A DNA stretch of 64,000 bases from the NCBI GenBank assembly GCA_963971425.1, contig OZ020526.1:19063173-19127172 (forward strand). The letters are read 5' to 3'. The translations under genes were made by a program, and so were the position numbers. The notes below the pieces were generated by a model. It made no database searches. It was not told the DNA's origin and saw only the letters and a list, made by a program, of their open reading frames with translations. Source of the stretch: Bryoerythrophyllum caledonicum (lineage: Eukaryota > Streptophyta > Bryopsida > Pottiales > Pottiaceae). This document shows positions 28,328-38,985 of this stretch, piece by piece (position 1 is the first letter of the stretch; every line of letters begins with the position of its first letter).

Positions 28328-31300
28328 CAGTAGGGTGACATTCAAATTGGCGTTTGGGCAATTCCAGGGATGGTGTCCCACACTGCTGCCAACTTTGACG
28401 CCCTCCACAGGGCTGAAAAATTGTTCTTTTACCCTGAAATTTTGGGAACAACATCACCTCTATGTTAAAAACATGCATACCAAATTTCAAGTCCAGAGGA
28501 CTTGTAAAACAAAAGATATTAAAAATTAACCACCATGGGGTAGCTGTGAGAAAAGTTTCTCAACCGCCAACTTTGACACCATCCCAAGGATTGAGGAAAT
28601 TTTTTTTGCCCATGGAATTTTTGGAGTGAGAACACCTTTATGTTGATTACATGTGTGGAAATTTTCAAGTCCAAAAAATGCACAAAAAAAATCACATCCC
28701 AAATCTACCAACATGTGTAATTGTGAGAAAAAAAGGGAAAAACCATTTTACTACTTCCAACTTTGACACCCTCCCTACGATTGAGGGTTTGTTATTTCAA
28801 CATGAAATTTTTGACACATGGTAACCTTTATGTTGAAAACATGTGGGAAAATTTTCAAGGCCAAAAAATGTATTCAAAAGAAGATATTCAAAATCTACTA
28901 ACATGGGGGTTAGTTGTGAGAAAAGTTTCACAGCTGCCCACTTTGACACCCTCCCAAGAATTCAAAAAAATTTATTTGTCCATGAAATTTTGGGTATGAA
29001 GTCACCTTCACGTCAAATACAAGTGTGGAAAATTTCAAAATCCAAAAGATTTACACAAAAAAACATATACCAAGTCTACCAACATGTATTGTTGTGACAA
29101 ACAAAGGGGAAAGTTTACCACTACTTCCAACTTCAACACCCTTCCTAGGATTGAGTTTTTGTTGATACATAATGAAATTTTGGCCACAAGATCATCTCTA
29201 TATTGGTAACATATGAGATAGATTTCAAAGCCAAAAGATGTATATACAAAAAAAATTTATTCCATATCTACCAACGTGTATGTCCTCCATTAGCATCAAT
29301 CACCGCTTGTAACCTTGAGGGCATAGAATGACATAGTTGAAGGAGCTTTGTACCACTAACCAAATTCCACTCTTTTTCAAGAACTACCTTCATCACTTCT
29401 AAGTTTCTAGGGCATTCCTTGCCATGTTGCACAACATCTTTTAGCATCCTCCAGACATCCTCAATTGGATTGAGATCGGGAGAGTTTGCAGGCCAATTGA
29501 GCTTTTCGAGTTGGTGGGTTTGTCTCCATTCTTCACATGTTTTGCTACGATGAACAGGTGCACCATCTTCCATCAGCACTCCTTTTGGAAGTCTACTCAA
29601 GAAATGAATCAATTCGCCATCGTAGACCACTTCAACAAAATCTTTAGCAGAACGTTGAGTTTTTGGCATAAAGACAAGTTGTGACTTTTGTCCTCCAGCA
29701 AATGCACCCCAAATCATCAAAGATGTCCGTCCACTTTTAAAAGTAGGAACTATACAACTTGATGAATAACGCTCATATGCACTTCTCCAAACATGAATTT
29801 GCCGAGAACTTTTTCCAATCTCAAAAGCAGATTCATCTGTCCAAACAATATGCTCCCACTCTTTTGGACTCCATCCATGGTACTTCTGAGCAAAAGCTAA
29901 CCGTTGAGACATGTGATGGGATGTCAAGAAAGGTTTTTTGACTGCAATTCGACTAAAAATACCACTTTTATGTAATATCCTTTGAATAGTACGTCTACAC
30001 ACTTGAGTACGGCACATATTAGTAATCTCTGAGACCGAGGAACGACGATGAGTTTTTGCATAACGCACAATATTATTCACATCTCTCTCACTAAGTTTTT
30101 TAGCGTGACTTCCACCGCAAGGTTTGCGCTTATAAGTTCCATCTTCTTTAAACGTTTTTACTAACCTCTGAATTGTTCTAACAGAAACTCCAGTAATGGC
30201 TGCAATTTGAACTCCTGTATTTCCTCCCTCACTCAAACCTGTAATGCGAGCACGGATTTCATCTGAAATTGCCATTATAGACTATTTTTTATGATGTTGA
30301 TACAATACTAAATGCTCTTCAATAAGTAATCAATATAACACTCAACCTATGGCAATTGGATTATATAATTCTGTAAACACAAAGGACTCAGCTTATGGCA
30401 TGTGCACTAAATAAATCAATCAACAACATAACACTCACATTGGCATGTACATTAGGTGATAACCATAGCATGTGCATTAGATGATAACCATGGCATGTGC
30501 ATCAATTGAGTGAACCAAAAAATACTCTTGGACATACTCATGCCACATGTGATTCGTCAACACTCAGTAAACTAGTCAACAACACTCAACAAAAAAAAAT
30601 ATATATCCACTCAATAAATCAGCCCATATGTGATATGCCCACTCAATGGATCAGCCCATATGTGATTTGTCTACTCAATCAGTCAACAACACTCAACCCA
30701 TATCTAATATGTCCACTCAATACCATCTCAACATTCACTCTCAATACCATCTCAACATTCACTCTATTACAAATCACATGACAAAATACACACAACATTT
30801 CCTTTACATAGTGCTCAACAGATATTTGGAGGAGAAAACTCGTCATACGTGCATAATGCACACCAAACCTTATGACAAGTGGATTCTTCTACACAAAACA
30901 ACTCTGCAATTCTACATGTAGATTTCATTGATCTTTTCAAGATGCATTTATGTTTGGTAGCTTAGTCACATGAATAAAATCAATGAAGAGTACGAGGTGT
31001 CAAAGATAATTTGACATTCTCAATATGCCCCTTCAATATAGTTTCTCATTGTTACAAACATTGGTAGATATGGAATAATTTTTTTTTGTATATACATCTT
31101 TTGGCTTTGAAATCTATCTCATATGTTACCAATATAGAGATGATCTTGTGGCCAAAATTTCATTATGTATCAACAAAAACTCAATCCTAGGAAGGGTGTT
31201 GAAGTTGGAAGTAGTGGTAAACTTTCCCCTTTGTTTGTCACAACAATACATGTTGGTAGACTTGGTATATGTTTTTTTGTGTAAATCTTTTGGATTTTGA

Positions 31301-32006
31301 AATTTTCCACACTTGTATTTGACGTGAAGGTGACTTCATACCCAAAATTTCATGGACAAATAAATTTTTTTGAATTCTTGGGAGGGTGTCAAAGTGGGCA
31401 GCTGTGAAACTTTTCTCACAACTAACCCCCATGTTAGTAGATTTTGAATATCTTCTTTTGAATACATTTTTTGGCCTTGAAAATTTTCCCACATGTTTTC
31501 AACATAAAGGTTACCATGTGTCAAAAATTTCATGTTGAAATAACAAACCCTTAATCGTAGGGAGGGTGTCAAAGTTGGAAGTAGTAAAATGGTTTTTCCC
31601 TTTTTTCTCACAATTACACATGTTGGTAGATTTGGGATGTGATTTTTTTTGTGCATTTTTTGGACTTGAAAATTTCCACACATGTAATCAACATAATGGT
31701 GTTCTCACTCCAAAAATTCCATGGGCAAAAAAAATTTCCTCAATCCTTGGGATGGTGTCAAAGTTGGCGGTTGAGAAACTTTTCTCACAGCTACCCCATG
31801 GTGGTTAATTTTTAATATCTTTTGTTTTATAAGTCCTCTGGACTTGAAATTTGATATACATGTTTTTAACACAGAGATGATGGTGTTCCCAAAATTTCAG
31901 GGTAAAAGAACAATTTTTCAGCCCTGTGGAGGGCGTCAAAGTTGGCAGCAGTGTGGGACACCATCCCTGGAATTGCCCAAACGCCAATTTGAATGTCACC
32001 CTACTA
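28328..32006 (-). mobile_element. Tc1/mariner element 2 with about 947-bp inverted repeats
   Basis: The 3679-bp element is flanked by TA (28326-28327 and 32007-32008). The left arm is 28328-29274 and the right arm 31061-32006, with very high identity by eye. Each arm contains five modules of about 180-190 bp. Each module carries a CCAACTTTGACNCCCTCC-like word (near 28387, 28565, 28757, 28936 and 29118 in the left arm), followed by ATGTTNAAAACATG and CTACCAACATG words. The single gene between the arms looks intact. Near-identical arms and an intact gene suggest recent activity. Confidence 0.92.
29268..30275 (-). CDS. Tc1/mariner transposase (DD34E), apparently intact
   Basis: The 335-residue protein starts at ATG 30275 (MAISDEIRARITGL). 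Residues about 5-45 and 80-104 form two helix-turn-helix segments (GVQIAAITGVSVRTIQRLV and SEITNMCRTQVCRRTIQRI), the paired-like DNA-binding region. The catalytic triad is Asp147 (WTDESAFE), Asp237 (MEDGAPVH) and Glu272 (SPDLNPIEDVW), 34 residues apart, so it belongs to the DD34E class. The protein ends GGHTRW and its stop codon lies inside the inner end of the left inverted repeat. It would cut and paste copies with ends starting CAGTAGGGTGACATTC at TA sites. It is of a type common in fungi and animals and unusual in plants. Confidence 0.93.
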   Translation of the reverse strand: MAISDEIRARITGLSEGGNTGVQIAAITGVSVRTIQRLVKTFKEDGTYKRKPCGGSHAKKLSERDVNNIVRYAKTHRRSSVSEITNMCRTQVCRRTIQRILHKSGIFSRIAVKKPFLTSHHMSQRLAFAQKYHGWSPKEWEHIVWTDESAFEIGKSSRQIHVWRSAYERYSSSCIVPTFKSGRTSLMIWGAFAGGQKSQLVFMPKTQRSAKDFVEVVYDGELIHFLSRLPKGVLMEDGAPVHRSKTCEEWRQTHQLEKLNWPANSPDLNPIEDVWRMLKDVVQHGKECPRNLEVMKVVLEKEWNLVSGTKLLQLCHSMPSRLQAVIDANGGHTRW

Positions 32007-32008
32007 TA

Positions 32009-32050
32009 CATCACCAATCTATTTCAACACCTAAAAACTGCACCTCACTA
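32009..32050. other. Short flank between element 2 and MITE copy B
   Basis: About 40 bp of host sequence. By position it would have been next to the C2-domain remnant before elements 1 and 2 inserted. Confidence 0.4.
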
Positions 32051-32267
32051 CACTGATTTTGATGTTTAGTGTCATGGGTAGTAAATGACTTGTAAATGCT
32101 GTAAGTTTTTACTTTTGATATAAATTTTTAGTAGGAGCACAACAACCTATACTACTCAAAGAGAGGGATCATAGTGGACATGGTCGGTAAAAATATTCAT
32201 CAAGAGTGAACACTTATAGCATTTACAAGTCATTTACTGCCCATGACACTAAACATCAAAATCAGTG
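32051..32267. mobile_element. TA-flanked MITE, copy B
   Basis: Same family as 15134-15351, with the interior in reverse orientation. The left flank is TA (32049-32050) and the right flank is TC, so one side of the target duplication has changed. The ends begin CACTGATTTTGATGTTT. Confidence 0.85.
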
Positions 32268-32887
32268 TCCTCTGATTGATTTCCACCTCACACTTCTCAG
32301 AGAGTTGCAGGCTCTGGATCTGCATCTTAGCAAGGAACTCCCTCACTTTACAGAAATTGCCCTGAGTCCCATCAATTACTGCAATTCCTCTGCACTTCAC
32401 AGAGTATTCTTTAATGACTTGGGTCTCTAGAAAGACAGGTTTGCTGATTCTATAATTGACACTGGTGTGCTTTGTGAGCTGGGAGAAGAGAGATCATGAA
32501 GTGGGAGGTATTCAGCACAAATTATTCTCTCAACCTTCACCTCCCCCACAAGTGATTCCTCAGACCTCAAAGCCTTGGATCTCTTGTGCTGCCATCTTCG
32601 GCTGAGAATTTGCTTACTGAGGGCCTCTTTACGTTGCAAATCCAAAGGCGAGAAGTCACAAGTTGAAGCAGAATTTCTTGAATGCTGTGATTAGTCAAAA
32701 TTGAGAAGCCCCTCAAATTTGGCTTCACGCTGAAAAAAATCAGCTTGAAAGGAGGAGGGATGAGAAAATGATGTGACAAGCACTTTTTTCCTACATTTTG
32801 CCTCGATTTTGTGTCCCGATCCACCTCTTTTAAGGTAGGCCTGACGAAAAATGCGTGAAGCCGTTATGAAATAGCTTTGAAAAAATA

Positions 32888-32920
<33 letters not shown>

Positions 32921-32956
32921 CTAAAGGATGAAGATACAGGTTGCCATATTTAAATA
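32268..32956 (-). other. Spacer with possible degraded coding fragments
   Basis: On the minus strand, 32645-32430 reads LQRKEALSKQILSRRWQHKR and onward. In another frame, 32440-32270 reads VFLETQVIKEYSVKCRGIAV and onward. The residue mix looks protein-like, but I recognise no family and the frame breaks between them. A (TA)n tract lies at 32890-32918. Confidence 0.3.
32890..32918. repeat. (TA)n microsatellite
   Basis: About 29 bp of pure TA. Confidence 0.95.
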
Positions 32957-32958
32957 TA

Positions 32959-34602
32959 CAGTGACTCACAAAAGTTATGGGCCACCCTCTATGAACGTGA
33001 AAATTAGAAAATATCTTCTAAACTAATGAAAATTAATAGGTAAGATTAGTCATAGAGACCACATTTGCTGTGAGGAACATGTGGTTACAATTTTATAAAA
33101 AAAAAATTACATTGAAATGAGAAATTAAAAGAACTGTGCAACAACCATGGCCAAGAACTTTTGTTGATTTGATATGAAATCATGAAAACACAAACTAAAC
33201 TTGATCAAAGTGTATGCAATGAACTTGAAAGCTAGTAAATAGCGGTTGGTACATCATCTACAAGTCTACCAACGTGTGTATCCACCCTTAGCTGCATGAA
33301 GATCAACCACCCTTGTTGGCATTGTGCGAATGAGCTTCTCTATATATTCCACTTCAATGTTCTGCCAAACGACTTGGATCTTCTCCCACAAGTCATCTTT
33401 GCATGTTGGCAAAGCGCCAGACAACCTTAAGCGTCTATCTACTTCATTCCACAAGTGCTCGATGGGATTTAAATCAGGAGATTGTGGTGGCCACTCCTAC
33501 ACGGAAAAATCCTGCCTTTCCAACTATCGTTGCACAAGACCAGATGTGTGCTTTGGATTATTATCATGCTGGAAGATCACTTGTGCTTCATCAAGATCTT
33601 GTCTCCCAATGATATCCAGCAATTGCGAATCCAAAATGTCAAGATAAACTTGCAAATTTATGATGCCATCAATGTGGTAGAGATTTCCAACACCTGTCCA
33701 ACTCATGCATCCCCATACCATAATGCTACCACCACCATGTTTAACCATAGGCTGTTCATGACAATCACGAAGAGGCTCTGTAGGATTTTTCCAACACCAC
33801 TGACGGCCATCTGAACCAAAAACATTGAACTTTGATTCATCTGACCAAATGACATGGCTCCAATCTTCTACTTCACATTCCTTTGAAGCCTTTGCCCGTC
33901 GTAAACGCTTTTGTCTATGTTTTTTTGTCAACAATGGTTTCTTCTTCTTCACTCTAGATCCAAGCCCTTGCCGCCGGAAACATCGACGGACAGTCTCGTT
34001 ACACAAACGAAGACCCTGAGCTCGCAACTTTCGACCTACAACTACTGCATTTCCTGATTTTGGCTCATTCAACATCCTCACAGCAAGTCTCTCATCACGT
34101 ATGCTCAGAAGACGTGGTCTTCCTGATCGTGGACGGTCGTGCACCCGTCCATCTTCTTTGTATCGAGCTAGAATGCCCCCAACTATGCTACAAGGAACGT
34201 GAAGATGACCTGCTATGAAATGTTGAGAGAATCCTTGCTCACTCAAAGCTATAACTTGTGAACGCTTATAAAAACTAGTTTTCATCATCTTGACCACTCA
34301 AAGTTGTGAAGGCCTGCAACATATGACCTGTAAAAGCTCTCAAAGATCTCTATGCACATAGAAAACACAAGTGAAGCATGAAGCCACTGGAATCAATATA
34401 TGTAGTTGGCCACCTTCAAGATTCATTGAACCCCTCCTACAAAAATGCAACACTTGTATCACCCATAGGAAGCTAGTTGCTACTGCAGCACATGATGATG
34501 ATTCAGCATGCCAAATTTGGAGTGAAGATTCATCGTTCTGAATTTTCAGTTCCATGCCAAGTGGCTTCATGCTCACTCGCCAGGAACTTTTGTGAGTCAC
34601 TG
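32959..34602 (-). mobile_element. Tc1/mariner element 3
   Basis: The 1644-bp element is flanked by TA (32957-32958 and 34603-34604). The ends match CAGTGACTCACAAAAGTT, close to the canonical Tc1 terminus. Its transposase is more diverged from those of elements 1 and 2 than they are from each other. Confidence 0.92.
33266..34297 (-). pseudogene. Tc1 transposase of element 3, two nonsense codons
   Basis: The minus-strand frame runs from about 34285 (MVKMMKTSFYKRSQVIAL) to TAG at 33266-33268 (GGYTRW end). Two in-frame stops lie between 33524 and 33480, after SGLVQR and before EWPPQSPD. Helix-turn-helix segments are followed by a GRPR-type hook (RPRSGRPRLL). The catalytic residues are Asp in IWSDESKFN, Asp in FQHDNNPKHT and Glu in SPDLNPIEHLW. 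Counting through the stops, the second Asp and Glu are 34 residues apart. This is the classical Tc1/Sleeping Beauty-like group. Confidence 0.9.
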
Positions 34603-34604
34603 TA

Positions 34605-35525
34605 TGTTAAAAAATGATTTGATCCACTTGATGGCCTCTTCTCGCTTTATACTACTTCCAAAGGTCATGGCTACCAAAGGCCATCCTTTGGATTTGAAGC
34701 GAGGGACCTTCACTGGGCTTTTGGAGTTTTGGCCTCTCACCTTGGTTTGCAACATAAAAATGCTATTAGTGATAATGATTTCTCTTATTGATAGCATAAA
34801 CATCATAGTCATCAAAAAGACTAATCTACAACATATATTATATAAAGTATAGCATATAAATTTCTTCTACATATCCTTTGCAATTATCATGCATACTATT
34901 TTCATAACTCGAGTTTTGATATTTACTACTCAATATTCTCAATTATTTGCCAATTTTCATCGTTATGGCTTCAATGTACATTGCAATATATTCCATTATG
35001 TGAACCTTGGCCAAATCAAGAATGTGGATTTTGCTTGCAAAGAGGAGAAAATGTGCTTCCTTTTCAAGTCATTTGTCATTGGTTTTCTCTAAATACACCT
35101 CATCCGATACCAAGGTATATTTTGATGATCAATAGTATTTCTTGTATATTTGTACCATCAACTAATAAGGTATTATAATATGATAGAAACAATATATAGG
35201 CTAGAAAGTTTGAAACAATGTATAGGCTAAAAAGTTAGTAGCTTTCAAACTTTGGTGCTTTTAAATGATACCACCTACAACCTCTTTTGAAGGAGAAAAA
35301 ACTATTCAAATTTGACATGGTTACCCCCAACTTTTTGAGAGTATTTATAATTTTGAAAAGCATCCAAAATCATACAAAAAAATTCCCGAATTTTGGAATT
35401 TCATGTCATGATTTAACAAATGTCATTCAGAAAATAAACCTATTCCTCAAAACTCCACCACCTCCAACCTTAAACCACCGCCCCACTTCTCCACTTCCAA
35501 TTGCCACCTAGAAACCTACTATAGC
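34605..35525. other. Intergenic DNA
   Basis: The first 160 bp read on the minus strand as an open stretch (KVPRFKSKGWPLVAMTFG and onward) of no recognised family that ends at the element 3 insertion site. The rest is AT-rich with no feature that I can support. Confidence 0.4.
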
Positions 35526-35527
35526 TA

Positions 35528-35724
35528 CACCAAACACTGAATACAGTGTGGATTTTATAATTGACATAGTTACCCACACTAATTTGCATCAAGCACACGC
35601 ATGTCAAAATCTGATTGGCTATTCGTTTTCAAGCAAGTGTGTACCAGTCGCCAATTGGATGTAAATTCCTAATTAGTGCAGAAACTCAAACTACTCTCGT
35701 CCACACTAAATACAGTGTTTGGTG
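35528..35724. mobile_element. TA-flanked MITE (197 bp)
   Basis: TA lies on both sides (35526-35527 and 35725-35726). The ends read CACCAAACACTGAATACAGT and CACCAAACACTGTATTTAGT, followed by GTGGA in both. The interior has no coding capacity. Confidence 0.8.
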
Positions 35725-35726
35725 TA

Positions 35727-36609
35727 CCAAATCTCACATTAAACACCTCAGGAGCACTTAACTTCTCACAACCATCCTCTCCTGCCTCAATCTATCTCTT
35801 CCCAACCTTTGAATTTCATGTGAGGTAAGATGTTACTTCCCTGATTATTTGTAAAAAAGAGAATCATCAGAAATTTAAAGGGGATTGTTTGCAAAAACAA
35901 AAAAAATATGCCTCTAATATCTAATTATTTTGTATTACCAAAAAAATCATCTTTTGTGACACAAGACTTGTTACCGTACATGATTAACGCTGCTACAAGG
36001 CTTCACTCACTTCATGGTCCATGAATCACGACGGTAGGAGCCATGATTATGACCTATAATCTCCTCTCACATCATAACGTTCATGAGGAGGCCCAGGTTC
36101 TCTCGAGCCTGAAGTGCCGCAGTCCATATCCTTCCATAGCCATAGCCAGCAGCTCCAGATGAAGCTCAGACTGCCCTCACGTTGTGTGCAGCATCCTAAT
36201 ATATTTCGTCGAATGGATTATGATTCGTAACAGGGCGCCCTCTGTCGATGATCTCGACCATAATCTTAAACTTTCTCTCCGGCAAATTCTATGAGGTAAA
36301 CGTTGTTTTTTGTCAGTCATTCTGATCAGGTACACACCAAAGGTGACTGATCTCTGTTTGCAAATGTTCATATGAGATTGCTGCATCTCAAGGTTGATGC
36401 TTTTTGTGTTTTAATTAGCTAGTTATTATCCAGGAGATAAGATTATTATGTGCCATCAAACGCGACTAATCTTTGTGTGTGTTTATCTTGCAGCTGGATT
36501 ATTGCACCTGCTGCTTGGATTTGCATCCCGGGTGACATTGCATAGGTCATGTAAGGTGAATACTTGTTCGTAAAGAGTGAGGATTGCAGCAGCTTGGGTT
36601 GAAAGAGCG
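35727..36609. other. Upstream region of the HSPA12-like gene
   Basis: Presumed promoter and 5' untranslated region. No clear coding region, and I did not find a heat-shock element cluster that I would defend. Confidence 0.4.
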
Positions 36610-38769
36610 ATGGCATGCGATCCAAGCACATCCCGAGCGCTAGTGACAGTGGGGTTGGATTTCGGCACAACGTTCAGCGGGTACGCGTACTGCCACAAAG
36701 ACATCGACCCCGAGAAGGTCTTCATGTTCTACGAATGGCCGCAGCAAGCGAGCGGCGGCGGCCAACCCTACTGCAAGACGCAGACGTCCCTCTTCTACGG
36801 TTCGGATGAGGCAGGCCAACTTCGCTACCAGAGCTTCGGGTGGCCGGCGTCGGTGGACTTCAACAAAGCGAACGCCGGACACTTGCTGAAGAGGTTCAAG
36901 CTCAACCTGGCACCCAATCACAAGAGCGCCGCACCTCCTCTCCCACCAGGGCTCACCGCGGAGATCGTCATCACAGACTACCTCCGCGAGATCTCCGTCT
37001 CCATCATGCGTGAGCTTCGGAACCGGTACGGTGAGCAGATGAGTATGAGAGGGGTGAAGTGGTGCTTGACAGTGCCCGCGCTCTGGGACGACGGCGCCAA
37101 GCAGCTCATGAAAGAATACGCAGAGAAAGCCGGCCTGGTGGCGACGAAGAATTCATCTCATGGGAGTCCGCATCCGCTGGAGATTGTGCTGGAGCCCGAT
37201 GCGGCCGCGGTGTACTGCTTGAGCAAGAGCATGAAGCATCTCGGGAAAGTCACAGCCGACGATATCTTCCTGACCGTCGACATCGGTGGCGGAACGGTCG
37301 ACATCGTGGTGCACCAGAAAATCTCGAGTGGAAACAAGCATCAGGTACCCACCTCATGAGAATGTGTTGTTGCAGTTGATCAGGCACCTAAACAATTCAA
37401 CGTGGTTTCAGCGAGGTGTGTCTTGCATTTGGATGAGGTGACAATGAGTTTTTTGCAGTTGAAGGAGGTGATTCCGAGCACGGGTGGCGTGTGTGGCGGC
37501 GCGGACGTGGACGACAACTTCCTGACGCACCTGGGGACACGCATCGGCTGCCTGCGAGCGTTTCTAGACCAGAATCCGCTCCTGGAGCTGTCCATACGGC
37601 GCTGGTGGGGCGAGATTAAGAGCACGTTCGACGGGGCGACGTCCGCGACGTACCTCGTGCCGGCGCGGCTCTACAAGGCATGGGCGCATCACGACCGCCG
37701 CCACGCCTCGGACGAGGTGGAGATCACGGCGTCCGAGCTCCGGGACCGCGTGTTCGACCTGGTGGTGGATAAGATCGTCGCGCTGATCGCCGGCGCGATC
37801 GCCAAAGTGAAGCGGCCCGTGACGGCGATCATGGTCGTCGGCGGGTTCGCCGCGTCGCCGTACCTCATGGCGCGCCTGCGCACCGCGTTCCCTGGTGAGT
37901 CCATCGTGAGTCCGCCGGACCCCGGCAGCGCGGTGTGCCAAGGCGCGGCGATGGTGGGCTCCCACCTCGGCCACACGATCGTGTCGCGCGTGATGCGGAA
38001 GACGTACGGCGTGAAGATGACGAGAGAGTTCCTGCGCGGTGATCCGCAGCGGCTGCGGTTCAAGGACGAGGAGGGAGCGCCGCTCTGTGCGAGCGCGTTC
38101 CAGCCGTTCATAAGAGCCGGCGAGTCCGTTCTGGTGGACGCCCCCGTGACCATGGAGGACCTCTCGCCCTGCAACAAATCGGACCGCGAGATGCAGATCG
38201 TACTGTTCAGCACGTCGCGCAAGAACAGCGTGAAGTACACCACGCATCCCAGCGTGAGAGAGGAGTCCAAGTTTGTGCTGGACATCTCCAAGGGGATGCA
38301 CGTCGCGGACCGCAAGGTGAAGCTGACCATGTTCTTCGGCGGGACGCGGATCCGGATGGAGGCGTCCGGTGTGAACTTCGAGGCCGAAGGCGCGGTGGAG
38401 CTCGATATCGACCCGTCGGCGTTCTGGGAGTCTCCTGGAGTCGATCAAGGTTGCCGTCCTGAGCAGACCACTCACAAACGTCAAAGATCATCACATCATG
38501 TAACATACTAGTCTCCTTTCAGATCCATGCTCGACGTGTAATTTGACAAGAGATGTTACTGAAATCGCTTTCTTAATTTGCAGGTCAAGCTGAAGCCTGA
38601 GGATCAGGATAATGGACAGCCGAGCGTGGCAGCTTTCACGAGGGCGAAGTGCAGACCCACATTGCCTCTGGCTGATCAAAAAAATGTGGACATAGCTGAC
38701 CGTCCAGCTTCAGGTGAAGATCTGACTAAACTTGGAGCTCCCACAAAACTAAAACTGGAAAGCCGGTGA
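36610..38769 (+). CDS. HSPA12-like Hsp70 family ATPase
   Basis: HSPA12 proteins are divergent Hsp70 relatives with the actin/Hsp70 ATPase fold. The start is ATG at 36610 (MACDPSTSRALVTVGLDFG). Exon 1 is 36610-37344 and exon 2 starts at 37459. Motifs are phosphate-1 GLDFGTTFSGYAY at residues 15-27, phosphate-2 TVDIGGGTVDIVV at about 222-234, the subfamily word GGVCGGADVDDNF, and the adenosine motif MVVGGFAASPYL at about 370-381. The 3' end is uncertain. A donor after 38439 joins in frame to an exon 38584-38769 (VKLKPEDQDNGQPS, ending TKLKLESR). The donor after 38449 would stop at 38600, and read-through stops at 38511. The total is about 570-635 residues. The gene is GC-rich and converges with the kinase genes. 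Confidence 0.88.
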
Positions 38770-38985
38770 ATTTTCCTGACATAAGTATGAAGTTTTAGAC
38801 TTGGCACTCTCAAGGAGTAAAGTGTGATTGTAAGTCCACCGCCTGCTTCATGAAGTTGGGGAGTAGAGAAGGGAATTGTCTAAAAACATGTCACTTTCAT
38901 CAATGTATTCATATCATGTGGGAAAGTCTAGCTCCTCACCCCTTCCTGTACACGTTTGGACCGTATTTTATTACGAACGGCTGTT

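Noticed and set aside
28843-29097. Identical short open frames at 28843-29097 and 31238-31492
   Set aside because: They arise because the two arms of Tc1 element 2 are inverted copies, not because of a shared gene.
37564-38484. A 306-residue minus-strand open frame opposite the HSPA12 exon
   Set aside because: It is a GC-rich shadow. The plus strand carries the conserved Hsp70 motifs and the shadow is His/Arg-rich with no domain.
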